From NCBI GenBank assembly GCA_949825065.1, contig OX463859.1, forward strand, positions 4,254,217-4,318,216: a stretch of DNA of 64,000 nt, given 5' to 3'. Position numbers and translations under genes: made by a program. The notes beneath the pieces were generated by a model. The model was not told the origin of the DNA, ran no database searches, and saw only the letters and a list, made by a program, of their open reading frames with translations. Below, piece after piece: positions 11,311 through 24,574 of this stretch. Position 1 is the first letter of the stretch. Every line of letters starts with the position of its first letter. This stretch comes from Odontocerum albicorne (taxonomy: Eukaryota; Arthropoda; Insecta; Trichoptera; Odontoceridae).

Positions 11311-12663
11311 ATAAATAACCCTCAAATACAAAAAAACAAGTGTTTTGTGAGTTAAATATTTTTTGCACATTTTCCTCTATTGAGACTAAGAACGATTCAA
11401 GTTAAGTCAATTTTTTTTTGTCTGATTTAATATTATTACTTACTTATTATTGATAAGCGATATTAATACCCCTCAAATACCAAAAAACAAGCGTTTTGTG
11501 AGTTAAATATTTTTTGAGCAGTTTCGTCTTTTGGGACTAAGAACCTTTCAAGTGTAATCAATTTTTTTTTGTCTGATTTCATATTTTTTCTTACTTATTA
11601 TTGATAAGCGATATTAATTACCCTCAAATACAAAAAAACAAGTGTTTTGTGAGTTAAATATTTCTTGCGCATTTTCCTCTATTGAGACTAAGAACGATTC
11701 ATGTGTAGTCAATTTTTTTTGTCTGATTTAATATTATTACTTACTTATTATTGATAAGCGATATTAATACCCCTCAAATACCAAAAAACAAGCGTTTTGT
11801 GAGTTAAATATTTTTTGAGCAGTTTCGTCTTTTGGGACTAAGAACCTTTCAAGTTTAATCAATTTTTTTTGTCTGATTTCATATTTTTTCTTACTTATTA
11901 TTGATAAGCGATATAAATAACCCTCAAATACCAAAAAACAAGTGTTTTGTGAGTTAAATATTTTTTGAGCAGTTTCGTCCTTTGGGACTAAGAACCTTTC
12001 AAGTTTAATCAATTTTTTTTGTCTGATTTCATATTTTTTCTTACTTATTATTGATAAGCGATATTAATAACCCTCAAATACAAAAAAACAAGTGTTTTGT
12101 GAGTTAAATATTTTTTGCGCATTTTCCTCTATTGAGACTAAGAACGATTCAAGTTAAGTAAATTTTTTTTGTCTGATTTAATATTATTACTTACTTATTA
12201 TTGATAAGCGATATTAATACCCCTCAAATACCAAAAAACAAGCGTTTTGTGAGTTAAATATTTTTTGAGCAGTTTCGTCTTTTGGGACTAAGAACCTTTC
12301 AAGTGTAATCAATTTTTTTTTGTCTGATTTCATATTTTTTCTTACTTATTATTGATAAGCGATATTAATTACCCTCAAATACAAAAAAACAAGTGTTTTG
12401 TGAGTTAAATATTTTTTGCGCATTTTCCTCTATTGAGACTAAGAACGATTCAAGTTAAGTCAATTTTTTTGTCTGATTTAATATTATTACTTACTTATTA
12501 TTGATAAGCGATATTAATACCCCTCAAATACCAAAAAACAAGCGTTTTGTGAGTTAAATATTTTTTGAGCAGTTTCGTCTTATGGGACTAAGAACCTTTC
12601 AAGTGTAATCAATTTTTTTTTGTCTGATTTCATATTTTCCCTTACTTATTATTGATAAGCGAT
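11311..12663. repeat. Alternating two-subtype block, unit B
   Basis: Same nine monomers in the same order as 3319-4671, including the TTCTTGCGCAT / ATTCATGTGTAGTC monomer and the CTTATGGGAC / TTTTCCCTTAC terminal monomer. The first monomer has the private GCACATTTT change. Confidence 0.82.
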
Positions 12664-13267
12664 ATTAATAACCCTCAAATACCAAAAAACAAGTGTTTTG
12701 TGAGTTAAATATTTTTTGAGCAGTTTCGTCTTTTGGGACTAAGAACCTTTCAAGTTTAATCAATTTTTTTTTTGTCCTATTTCATATTATTTCTTACTTA
12801 TTATTGATAAGCGATATTAATAACCCTCAAATACCAAAAAACAAGTGTTTTGTGAGTTAAATATTTTTTGAGAAGTTTCGTCTTTTGGGACTAAGAACCT
12901 TTCAAGTTTAATAATTTTTTTTTTGTCTGATTTCATATTTTTTCTTACTTATTATTGATAAGCGATATTAATCACCCTCAAATACCAAAAAACAAGTGTT
13001 TTGCGACTTAAATATTTTTTGAGCAGTTTCGTCTTTTGGGACTTAGAACCTTTCAAGTTTTATCAATTTTTTTTTGTCTTATTTCATATTATTTCTAACT
13101 TATTATTGATAAGCGATATTAATAACCCTCAAATACCAAAAAACAAGTGTTTTGTGAGTTAAATATTTTTTGAGCAGTTTCGTCTTTTGGGACTAAGAAC
13201 CTTTCAAGTTTAATAATTTTTTTTTGTCTGATTTCATATTTTTTCTTACTTATTATTGATAAGCGAT

Positions 13268-15228
13268 ATTAATCACCCTCAAATACCAAAAAACAAGTGT
13301 TTTGTGAATTAAATAATTTTTTTGAGCAGTTTCGTCTTTTGGGACTAAGAACCTTTAAAGTTTAATCAATTTTTTTTTGTCTGATTTCACATTTTTTCTT
13401 ATTTATTATTGATAAGCGATATAAATAACCCTCAAATACCAAAAAACAAGTGTTTTGTGAGTTAAATATTTTTTGAGCAGTTACGTATTTTGGGACTAAG
13501 AACCTTTACAGTTTAATCAAAAAAATTTTGTCTGATTTCATATTTTTTCTTACTTATTATTGATAAGCGATATTAATAACCCTCAAATACCAAAAAACAA
13601 GTGTTTTGTGAGTTAAATATTTTTTGAGCAGTTTCGTCTTTTGGGACTAAGAACCTTTCAAGTTTAATCAATTTTTTTTTGTCTGATTTCATATTTTTTC
13701 TTACTTATTATTGATAAGCGATATTAATAACCCTCAAAAACCAAAAAACAAGTGTTTTGTGAGTTAATTATTTTTTGAGCAGTTTCGTCTTTTGGGACTA
13801 AGAACCTTTCAAGTTTAATCAATTTTTTTTTTCTGATTTCATATTTTTTCTTACTTATTATTGATAAGCGATATTAATTACCCTCAAATACAAAAAAACA
13901 AGTGTTTTGTGAGTTAAATATTTTTTGCGCATTTTCCTCTATTTAGACTAAGAACGATTCAAGTTTAGTCAATTTTTTTTGTCTGATTTTATATTATTAC
14001 TTACTTATTATTGATAAGCGATATTAATAACCCTCAAATACCAAAAAACAAGCGTTTTGTGAGTTTAATATTTTTTGAGCAGTTTCGTCTTTTGGGACTA
14101 AGAACCTTTCAAGTGTTATCAATTTTTTTTTTCTGATTTCATATTTTTTCTTACTTATTATTGATAAGCGATATAAATAACCCTCAAATACCAAAAAACA
14201 AGTGTTTTGTGAGTTAAATATTTTTTGAGCAGTTTTGTCTTTTAAGACTAAGAACCTTTCAAGTTTAATCAAAAAATTTTTGTCTGATTTCATATTTTTT
14301 CTTACTTATTATTGATAAGCGATATTAATAACCCTCAAATACCAAAAAACAAGTGTTTTGCGAGTTAAATATTTTTTGAGCAGTTTCGTCTTTTGGGACT
14401 AAGAACCTTTCAAGTTCAATCAATTTTTTTTTGTCCTATTTCATATTATTTCTTACTTATTATTGATAAGCGATATTAATAACCCTCAAATACCAAAAAA
14501 CAAGTGTTTTGTGAGTTAAATATTTTTTGCGCATTTTCCTCCATTGAGACTAAGAACCTTTCAAGTTTAGTCAAATTTTTTTTGTCTGATTTCATATTAT
14601 TACTTACTTATTATTGATAAGCGATATTAATCACCCTCAAATACCAAAAAACAAGTGTTTTGTGAATTAAATAATTTTTTGAGCAGTTTCGTCTTTTGGG
14701 ACTAAGAACCTTTCAAGTTAAATCAATTTTTTTTGTCTGATTTCACATTTTTTCTTATTTATTATTGATAAGCGATATACATAATTCTCAAATACCAAAA
14801 AACAAGTGTTTTGTGAGTTAAATATTTTTTGAGCAGTTTTGTCTTTTAAGACTAAGAACCTTTACAGTTTAATCAAAAAAAATTTGTCTGATTTCATATT
14901 TTTTCTTACTTATTATTGATAAGCGATATTAATAACCCTCAAATACCAAAAAAGAAGTGTTTTGCGAGTTAAATATTTTTTGAGCAGTTTCGTCTTTTGA
15001 GACTAAGAACCTTTCAAGTTAAATCAATTTTTTTTGTCTTATTTCATATTATTTCTTACTTATTATTGATAAGCGATATTAATAACCCTCAAATACCAAA
15101 AATTAAGTGTTTTGTGAGTTAAATATTTTTTGAGCAGTTTCGTCTTTTGGGACTTAGAACCTTTCAAGTTTAATAAATTTTTTTTTGTCTGATTTCATAT
15201 TTTTTCTTACTTATTATTGATAAGCGAT
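13268..15228. repeat. 14-monomer sub-repeat, unit B copy 1 (13 monomers)
   Basis: Complete except for the ATAAATA/TTTCACATT monomer in second place. The first monomer passes directly into the TTACGTATTTTGGG monomer. The length is 1961 bp, one monomer less than copy 2. Confidence 0.83.
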
Positions 15229-17340
15229 ATTAATCACCCTCAAATACCAAAAAACAAGTGTTTTGTGAATTAAATAATTTTTTTGAGCAGTTTCGTCTTT
15301 TGGGACTAAGAACCTTTAAAGTTTAATCAATTTTTTTTTGTCTGATTTCACATTTTTTCTTATTTATTATTGATAAGCGATATAAATAACCCTCAAATAC
15401 CAAAAAACAAGTGTTTTGTGAGTTAAATATTTTTTGAGCAGTTTCGTCTTTTGGGACTAAGAACCTTTCAAGTTTAATCAAATTTTTTTTGTCTGATTTC
15501 ACATTTTTTCTTATTTATTATTGATAAGCGATATAAATAACCCTCAAATACCAAAAAACAAGTGTTTTGTGAGTTAAATATTTTTTGAGCAGTTACGTAT
15601 TTTGGGACTAAGAACCTTTACAGTTTAATCAAAAAAATTTTGTCTGATTTCATATTTTTTCTTACTTATTATTGATAAGCGATATTAATAACCCTCAAAT
15701 ACCAAAAAACAAGTGTTTTGTGAGTTAAATATTTTTTGAGCAGTTTCGTCTTTTGGGACTAAGAACCTTTCAAGTTTAATCAATTTTTTTTTGTCTGATT
15801 TCATATTTTTTCTTACTTATTATTGATAAGCGATATTAATAACCCTCAAAAACCAAAAAACAAGTGTTTTGTGAGTTAATTATTTTTTGAGCAGTTTCGT
15901 CTTTTGGGACTAAGAACCTTTCAAGTTTAATCAATTTTTTTTTTCTGATTTCATATTTTTTCTTACTTATTATTGATAAGCGATATTAATTACCCTCAAA
16001 TACAAAAAAACAAGTGTTTTGTGAGTTAAATATTTTTTGCGCATTTTCCTCTATTAAGACTAAGAACGATTCAAGTTTAGTCAATTTTTTTTGTCTGATT
16101 TTATATTATTACTTACTTATTATTGATAAGCGATATTAATAACCCTCAAATACCAAAAAACAAGCGTTTTGTGAGTTAAATATTTTTTGAGCAGTTTCGT
16201 CTTTTGGGACTAAGAACCTTTCAAGTGTTATCAATTTTTTTTTTCAGATTTCATATTTTTTCTTACTTATTATTGATAAGCGATATAAATAACCCTCAAA
16301 TACCAAAAAACAAGTGTTTTGTGAGTTAAATATTTTTTGAGCAGTTTTGTCTTTTAAGACTAAGAACCTTTCAAGTTTAATCAAAAAATTTTTGTCTGAT
16401 TTCATATTTTTTCTTACTTATTATTGATAAGCGATATTAATAACCCTCAAATACCAAAAAACAAGTGTTTTGCGAGTTAAATATTTTTTGAGCAGTTTCG
16501 TCTTTTGGGACTAAGAACCTTTCAAGTTCAATCAATTTTTTTTTGTCCTATTTCATATTATTTCTTACTTATTATTGATAAGCGATATTAATAACCCTCA
16601 AATACCAAAAAACAAGTGTTTTGTGAGTTAAATATTTTTTGCGCATTTTCCTCCATTGAGACTAAGAACCTTTCAAGTTTAGTCAAATTTTTTTTGTCTG
16701 ATTTCATATTATTACTTACTTATTATTGATAAGCGATATTAATCACCCTCAAATACCAAAAAACAAGTGTTTTGTGAATTAAATAATTTTTTGAGCAGTT
16801 TCGTCTTTTGGGACTAAGAACCTTTCAAGTTAAATCAATTTTTTTTGTCTGATTTCACATTTTTTCTTATTTATTATTGATAAGCGATATACATAATTCT
16901 CAAATACCAAAAAACAAGTGTTTTGTGAGTTAAATATTTTTTGAGCAGTTTTGTCTTTTAAGACTAAGAACCTTTACAGTTTAATCAAAAAAAATTTGTC
17001 TGATTTCATATTTTTTCTTACTTATTATTGATAAGCGATATTAATAACCCTCAAATACCAAAAAAGAAGTGTTTTGCGAGTTAAATATTTTTTTAACAGT
17101 TTCGTCTTTTGAGACTAAGAACCTTTCAAGTTAAATCAATTTTTTTTGTCTTATTTCATATTATTTCTTACTTATTATTGATAAGCGATATTAATAACCC
17201 TCAAATACCAAAAATTAAGTGTTTTGTGAGTTAAATATTTTTTGAGCAGTTTCGTCTTTTGGGACTAAGAACCTTTCAAGTTTAATAAATTTTTTTTTGT
17301 CTGATTTCATATTTTTTCTTACTTATTATTGATAAGCGAT
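15229..17340. repeat. 14-monomer sub-repeat, unit B copy 2 (complete)
   Basis: All fourteen monomers are present (2112 bp). It carries the TTTTTTTAACAG variant in the GAAGTG monomer near 17,090, shared only with the equivalent monomer in C. Confidence 0.84.
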
Positions 17341-20056
17341 ATTAATAACCCTCAAATACCAAAAAACAAGTGTTTTGTGAGTTAATTATTTTTTGAGCAG
17401 TTTCGTCTTTTGGGACTAAGAACCTTTCAAGTTTAATCAATTTTTTTTTTCTGATTTCATATTTTTTCTTACTTATTATTAATAAGCGATATTAATAACC
17501 CTCAAATACAAAAAAACAACTGTTTTGTGAGTTAAATATTTTTTGCGCATTTTCCTCTATTTAGACTAAGAACGATTCAAGTTTAGTCAATTTTTTTTGT
17601 CTGATTTTATATTATTACTTACTTATTATTGATAAGCGATATTAATAACCCTCAAATACCAAAAAACAAGCGTTTTGTGAGTTAAATATTTTTTGAGCAG
17701 TTACGTCTTTTGGGACTAAGAACCTTTCAAGTGTTATCAATTTTTTTTTTCTGATTTCATATTTTTTCTTACTTATTATTGATAAGCGATATTAATAACC
17801 CTCAAATACCAAAAAACAAGTGTTTTGTGAGTTAAATATTTTTTGAGCAGTTTTGTCTTTTAAGACTAAGAACCTTTCAAGTTTAATCAAAAAATTTTTG
17901 TCTGATTTCATATTTTTTCTTACTTATTATTGATAAGCGATATTAATAACCCTCAAATACCAAAAAACAAGTGTTTTGCGAGTTAAATATTTTTTGAGCA
18001 GTTTCGTCTTTTGGGACTTAGAACCTTTCAAGTTTAATCAATTTTTTTTTGTCTTATTTCATATTATTTCTTACTTATTATTGATAAGCGATATTAATAA
18101 CCCTCAAATACCAAAAAACAAGTGTTTTGTGAGTTAATATTTTTTGAGCAGTTTCGTCTTTTGGGACTAAGAACCTTTCAAGTTTAATCAATTTTTTTTT
18201 GTCTGATTTCATATTTTTTCTTACTTATTATTGATAAGCGATATTAATAACCCTCAAATACCAAAAAACAAGTGTTTTGCGAGTTAAATATTTTTTGAGC
18301 AGTTTCGTCTTTTGGGACTTAGAACCTTTCAAGTTTAATCAATTTTTTTTTGTCTTATTTCATATTATTTCTTACTTATTATTGATAAGCGATATTAATA
18401 ACCCTCAAATACCAAAAAACAAGTGTTTTGTGAGTTAAATATTTTTTGAGCAGTTTCGTCTTTTGGGACTAAGAACCTTTCAAGTTTAATCAATTTTTTT
18501 TTTCTGATTTCATATTTTTTCTTACTTATTATTGATAAGCGATATTAATTACCCTCAAATACAAAAAAACAAGTGTTTTGTGAGTTAAATATTTTTTGCG
18601 CATTTTTCTCTATTTAGACTAAGAACGATTCAAGTTTAGTCAATTTTTTTTTGTCTGATTTTATATTATTACTTACTTATTATTGATAAGCGATATAAAT
18701 AACCCTCAAATACCAAAAAACAAGCGTTTTGTGAGTTAAATATTTTTTGAGCAGTTTTGTCTTTTAAGACTTAGAACCTTTACAGTTTAATCAAAAAAAT
18801 TTTGTCCGATTTCATATTTTTTCTTACTTATTATTGATAAGCGATATTAATAACCCTCAAATACCAAAAAAGAAGTGTTTTGCGAGTAAAATATTTTTTG
18901 AGCAGTTTCGTCTTTTGAGACTAAGAACCTTTCAAGTTTAATCAATTTTTTTTTGTCTTATTTCATATTATTTCTTACTTATTATTGATAAGCGATATTA
19001 ATAACCCTCAAATACCAAAAAACAAGTGTTTTGTGAGTTAAATATTTTTTGAGCAGTTTCGTCTTTTGGGACTAAGAACCTTTCAAGTTTAATCAATTTT
19101 TTTTTTGTCCTATTTCATATTATTTCTTACTTATTATTGATAAGCGATATTAATAACCCTCAAATACCAAAAAACAAGTGTTTTGTGAGTTAAATATTTT
19201 TTGAGCAGTTTCGTCTTTTGGGACTAAGAACCTTTCAAGTTTAATAAATTTTTTTTTGTCTGATTTCATATTTTTTCTTACTTATTATTGATAAGCGATA
19301 TAAATAACCCTCAAATACCAAAAAACAAGTGTTTTGTGAGTTAAATATTTTTTGCGCATTTTCCTCTATTGAGACTAAGAACCTTTCAAGTTTAGTCAAT
19401 TTTTTTTTGACTGATTTCATATTATTACTTACTTATTATTGATAAGCGATATTAATCACCCTCAAATACCAAAAAACAAGTGTTTTGTGAATTAAATAAT
19501 TTTTTGAGCAGTTTCGTCTTTTGGGACTAAGAACCTTTCAAGTTAAATCAATTTTTTTTTGTCTGATTTCACATTTTTTCTTATTTATTATTGATAAGCG
19601 ATATAAATAACCCTCAAATACCAAAAAACAAGTGTTTTGTGAGTTAAATATTTTTTGAGCAGTTTTGTCTTTTAAGACTAAGAACCTTTACAGTTTAATC
19701 AAAAAAATTTTGTCCGATTTCATATTTTTTCTTACTTATTATTGATAAGCGATATTAATAACCCTCAAATACCAAAAAAGAAGTGTTTTGCGAGTAAAAT
19801 TTTTTTTGAGCAGTTTCGTCTTTTGAGACTAAGAACCTTTCAAGTTTAATCAATTTTTTTTTGTCTTATTTCATATTATTACTTACTTATTATTGATAAG
19901 CGATATTAATAACCCTCAAATACCAAAAAACAAGTGTTTTGTGAGTTAATTATTTTTTGAGCAGTTTCGTCTTTTGGGACTAAGAACCTTTCAAGTTTAA
20001 TCAATTTTTTTTTTGTCTGATTTCACATTTTTTCTTACTTATTATTGATAAGCGAT

Positions 20057-21409
20057 ATAAATAACCCTCAAATACAAAAAAACAAGTGTTTTGTGAGTTA
20101 AATATTTTTTGCGCATTTTCCTCTATTGAGACTAAGAACGATTCAAGTTAAGTCAATTTTTTTTTGTCTGATTTAATATTATTACTTACTTATTATTGAT
20201 AAGCGATATTAATACCCCTCAAATACCAAAAAACAAGCGTTTTGTGAGTTAAATATTTTTTGAGCAGTTTCGTCTTTTGGGACTAAGAACCTTTCAAGTG
20301 TAATCAATTTTTTTTTGTCTGATTTCATATTTTTTCTTACTTATTATTGATAAGCGATATTAATTACCCTCAAATACAAAAAAACAAGTGTTTTGTGAGT
20401 TAAATATTTCTTGCGCATTTTCCTCTATTGAGACTAAGAACGATTCATGTGTAGTCAATTTTTTTTGTCTGATTTAATATTATTACTTACTTATTATTGA
20501 TAAGCGATATTAATACCCCTCAAATACCAAAAAACAAGCGTTTTGTGAGTTAAATATTTTTTGAGCAGTTTCGTCTTTTGGGACTAAGAACCTTTCAAGT
20601 TTAATCAATTTTTTTTGTCTGATTTCATATTTTTTCTTACTTATTATTGATAAGCGATATAAATAACCCTCAAATACCAAAAAACAAGTGTTTTGTGAGT
20701 TAAATATTTTTTGAGCAGTTTCGTCCTTTGGGACTAAGAACCTTTCAAGTTTAATCAATTTTTTTTGTCTGATTTCATATTTTTTCTTACTTATTATTGA
20801 TAAGCGATATTAATAACCCTCAAATACAAAAAAACAAGTGTTTTGTGAGTTAAATATTTTTTGCGCATTTTCCTCTATTGAGACTAAGAACGATTCAAGT
20901 TAAGTAAATTTTTTTTGTCTGATTTAATATTATTACTTACTTATTATTGATAAGCGATATTAATACCCCTCAAATACCAAAAAACAAGCGTTTTGTGAGT
21001 TAAATATTTTTTGAGCAGTTTCGTCTTTTGGGACTAAGAACCTTTCAAGTGTAATCAATTTTTTTTTGTCTGATTTCATATTTTTTCTTACTTATTATTG
21101 ATAAGCGATATTAATTACCCTCAAATACAAAAAAACAAGTGTTTTGTGAGTTAAATATTTTTTGCGCATTTTCCTCTATTGAGACTAAGAACGATTCAAG
21201 TTAAGTCAATTTTTTTGTCTGATTTAATATTATTACTTACTTATTATTGATAAGCGATATTAATACCCCTCAAATACCAAAAAACAAGCGTTTTGTGAGT
21301 TAAATATTTTTTGAGCAGTTTCGTCTTATGGGACTAAGAACCTTTCAAGTGTAATCAATTTTTTTTTGTCTGATTTCATATTTTCCCTTACTTATTATTG
21401 ATAAGCGAT
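20057..21409. repeat. Alternating two-subtype block, unit C
   Basis: Same nine monomers in the same order as in A and B, ending with the TTTTCCCTTAC monomer. The block has the same length (1353 bp) as in A and B. Confidence 0.82.
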
Positions 21410-22013
21410 ATTAATAACCCTCAAATACCAAAAAACAAGTGTTTTGTGAGTTAAATATTTTTTGAGCAGTTTCGTCTTTTGGGACTAAGAACCTTTCAAG
21501 TTTAATCAATTTTTTTTTTGTCCTATTTCATATTATTTCTTACTTATTATTGATAAGCGATATTAATAACCCTCAAATACCAAAAAACAAGTGTTTTGTG
21601 AGTTAAATATTTTTTGAGAAGTTTCGTCTTTTGGGACTAAGAACCTTTCAAGTTTAATAATTTTTTTTTTGTCTGATTTCATATTTTTTCTTACTTATTA
21701 TTGATAAGCGATATTAATCACCCTCAAATACCAAAAAACAAGTGTTTTGCGACTTAAATATTTTTTGAGCAGTTTCGTCTTTTGGGACTTAGAACCTTTC
21801 AAGTTTTATCAATTTTTTTTTGTCTTATTTCATATTATTTCTAACTTATTATTGATAAGCGATATTAATAACCCTCAAATACCAAAAAACAAGTGTTTTG
21901 TGAGTTAAATATTTTTTGAGCAGTTTCGTCTTTTGGGACTAAGAACCTTTCAAGTTTAATAATTTTTTTTTGTCTGATTTCATATTTTTTCTTACTTATT
22001 ATTGATAAGCGAT

Positions 22014-24574
22014 ATTAATCACCCTCAAATACCAAAAAACAAGTGTTTTGTGAATTAAATAATTTTTTTGAGCAGTTTCGTCTTTTGGGACTAAGAACCT
22101 TTAAAGTTTAATCAATTTTTTTTTGTCTGATTTCACATTTTTTCTTATTTATTATTGATAAGCGATATAAATAACCCTCAAATACCAAAAAACAAGTGTT
22201 TTGTGAGTTAAATATTTTTTGAGCAGTTACGTATTTTGGGACTAAGAACCTTTACAGTTTAATCAAAAAAATTTTGTCTGATTTCATATTTTTTCTTACT
22301 TATTATTGATAAGCGATATTAATAACCCTCAAATACCAAAAAACAAGTGTTTTGTGAGTTAAATATTTTTTGAGCAGTTTCGTCTTTTGGGACTAAGAAC
22401 CTTTCAAGTTTAATCAATTTTTTTTTGTCTGATTTCATATTTTTTCTTACTTATTATTGATAAGCGATATTAATAACCCTCAAAAACCAAAAAACAAGTG
22501 TTTTGTGAGTTAATTATTTTTTGAGCAGTTTCGTCTTTTGGGACTAAGAACCTTTCAAGTTTAATCAATTTTTTTTTTCTGATTTCATATTTTTTCTTAC
22601 TTATTATTGATAAGCGATATTAATTACCCTCAAATACAAAAAAACAAGTGTTTTGTGAGTTAAATATTTTTTGCGCATTTTCCTCTATTTAGACTAAGAA
22701 CGATTCAAGTTTAGTCAATTTTTTTTGTCTGATTTTATATTATTACTTACTTATTATTGATAAGCGATATTAATAACCCTCAAATACCAAAAAACAAGCG
22801 TTTTGTGAGTTTAATATTTTTTGAGCAGTTTCGTCTTTTGGGACTAAGAACGATTCAAGTTTAGTCAATTTTTTTTGTCTGATTTTATATTATTACTTAC
22901 TTATTATTGATAAGCGATATTAATAACCCTCAAATACCAAAAAACAAGCGTTTTGTGAGTTTAATATTTTTTGAGCAGTTTCGTCTTTTGGGACTAAGAA
23001 CCTTTCAAGTGTTATCAATTTTTTTTTTCTGATTTCATATTTTTTCTTACTTATTATTGATAAGCGATATAAATAACCCTCAAAAACCAAAAAACAAGTG
23101 TTTTGTGAGTTAATTATTTTTTGAGCAGTTTCGTCTTTTGGGACTAAGAACCTTTCAAGTTTAATCAATTTTTTTTTTCTGATTTCATATTTTTTCTTAC
23201 TTATTATTGATAAGCGATATTAATTACCCTCAAATACAAAAAAACAAGTGTTTTGTGAGTTAAATATTTTTTGCGCATTTTCCTCTATTTAGACTAAGAA
23301 CGATTCAAGTTTAGTCAATTTTTTTTGTCTGATTTTATATTATTACTTACTTATTATTGATAAGCGATATTAATAACCCTCAAATACCAAAAAACAAGCG
23401 TTTTGTGAGTTTAATATTTTTTGAGCAGTTTCGTCTTTTGGGACTAAGAACCTTTCAAGTGTTATCAATTTTTTTTTTCTGATTTCATATTTTTTCTTAC
23501 TTATTATTGATAAGCGATATAAATAACCCTCAAATACCAAAAAACAAGTGTTTTGTGAGTTAAATATTTTTTGAGCAGTTTTGTCTTTTAAGACTAAGAA
23601 CCTTTCAAGTTTAATCAAAAAATTTTTGTCTGATTTCATATTTTTTCTTACTTATTATTGATAAGCGATATTAATAACCCTCAAATACCAAAAAACAAGT
23701 GTTTTGCGAGTTAAATATTTTTTGAGCAGTTTCGTCTTTTGGGACTAAGAACCTTTCAAGTTCAATCAATTTTTTTTTGTCCTATTTCATATTATTTCTT
23801 ACTTATTATTGATAAGCGATATTAATAACCCTCAAATACCAAAAAACAAGTGTTTTGTGAGTTAAATATTTTTTGCGCATTTTCCTCCATTGAGACTAAG
23901 AACCTTTCAAGTTTAGTCAAATTTTTTTTGTCTGATTTCATATTATTACTTACTTATTATTGATAAGCGATATTAATCACCCTCAAATACCAAAAAACAA
24001 GTGTTTTGTGAATTAAATAATTTTTTGAGCAGTTTCGTCTTTTGGGACTAAGAACCTTTCAAGTTAAATCAATTTTTTTTGTCTGATTTCACATTTTTTC
24101 TTATTTATTATTGATAAGCGATATACATAATTCTCAAATACCAAAAAACAAGTGTTTTGTGAGTTAAATATTTTTTGAGCAGTTTTGTCTTTTAAGACTA
24201 AGAACCTTTACAGTTTAATCAAAAAAAATTTGTCTGATTTCATATTTTTTCTTACTTATTATTGATAAGCGATATTAATAACCCTCAAATACCAAAAAAC
24301 AAGTGTTTTGCGAGTTAAATATTTTTTGAGCAGTTTCGTCTTTTGAGACTAAGAACCTTTCAAGTTAAATCAATTTTTTTTGTCTTATTTCATATTATTT
24401 CTTACTTATTATTGATAAGCGATATTAATAACCCTCAAATACCAAAAATTAAGTGTTTTGTGAGTTAAATATTTTTTGAGCAGTTTCGTCTTTTGGGACT
24501 TAGAACCTTTCAAGTTTAATAAATTTTTTTTTGTCTGATTTCATATTTTTTCTTACTTATTATTGATAAGCGAT
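22014..24574. repeat. 14-monomer sub-repeat, unit C copy 1 (expanded to 17)
   Basis: Lacks the same second monomer as B, but gains four monomers between 22,769 and 23,368 by local duplication of the CTCAAAAACC, GCGCATTTTCC and CAAGCG/GTTTAATA monomers. Two hybrid monomers (22769-22918 and 23069-23218) mark the exchange points. Confidence 0.83.
22769..23218. repeat. Hybrid monomers at a 4-monomer gain in unit C
   Basis: Monomer 22769-22918 has a CAAGCG/GTTTAATA head and a GGGACTAAGAACG switch near 22,841-22,851 into the GATTCAAGTTTAGTC and GATTTTATATTATTAC tail of the subtype before it. Monomer 23069-23218 begins ATAAATA but continues CTCAAAAACC, switching near 23,070-23,085. Both changes keep monomer phase, as unequal exchange between neighbouring monomers would. 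Confidence 0.8.

Larger units (their letters stand above)
8745..17490. repeat. Higher-order unit B (58 monomers, 8746 bp)
   Basis: Layout: 17 (8745-11310), 9 alternating (11311-12663), 4 linker (12664-13267), 14-mer copy 1 lacking one monomer (13268-15228), 14-mer copy 2 complete (15229-17340), closing monomer (17341-17490). The missing monomer is the GTTAAATA type with a TTTCACATT tail that A, E and H keep. It shares with C a TTTTTTTAACAG variant at about 17,090 in place of TTTTTTGAGCAG, so B and C are closest relatives. A private change is GCACATTTT for GCGCATTTT near 11,366. Confidence 0.88.
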
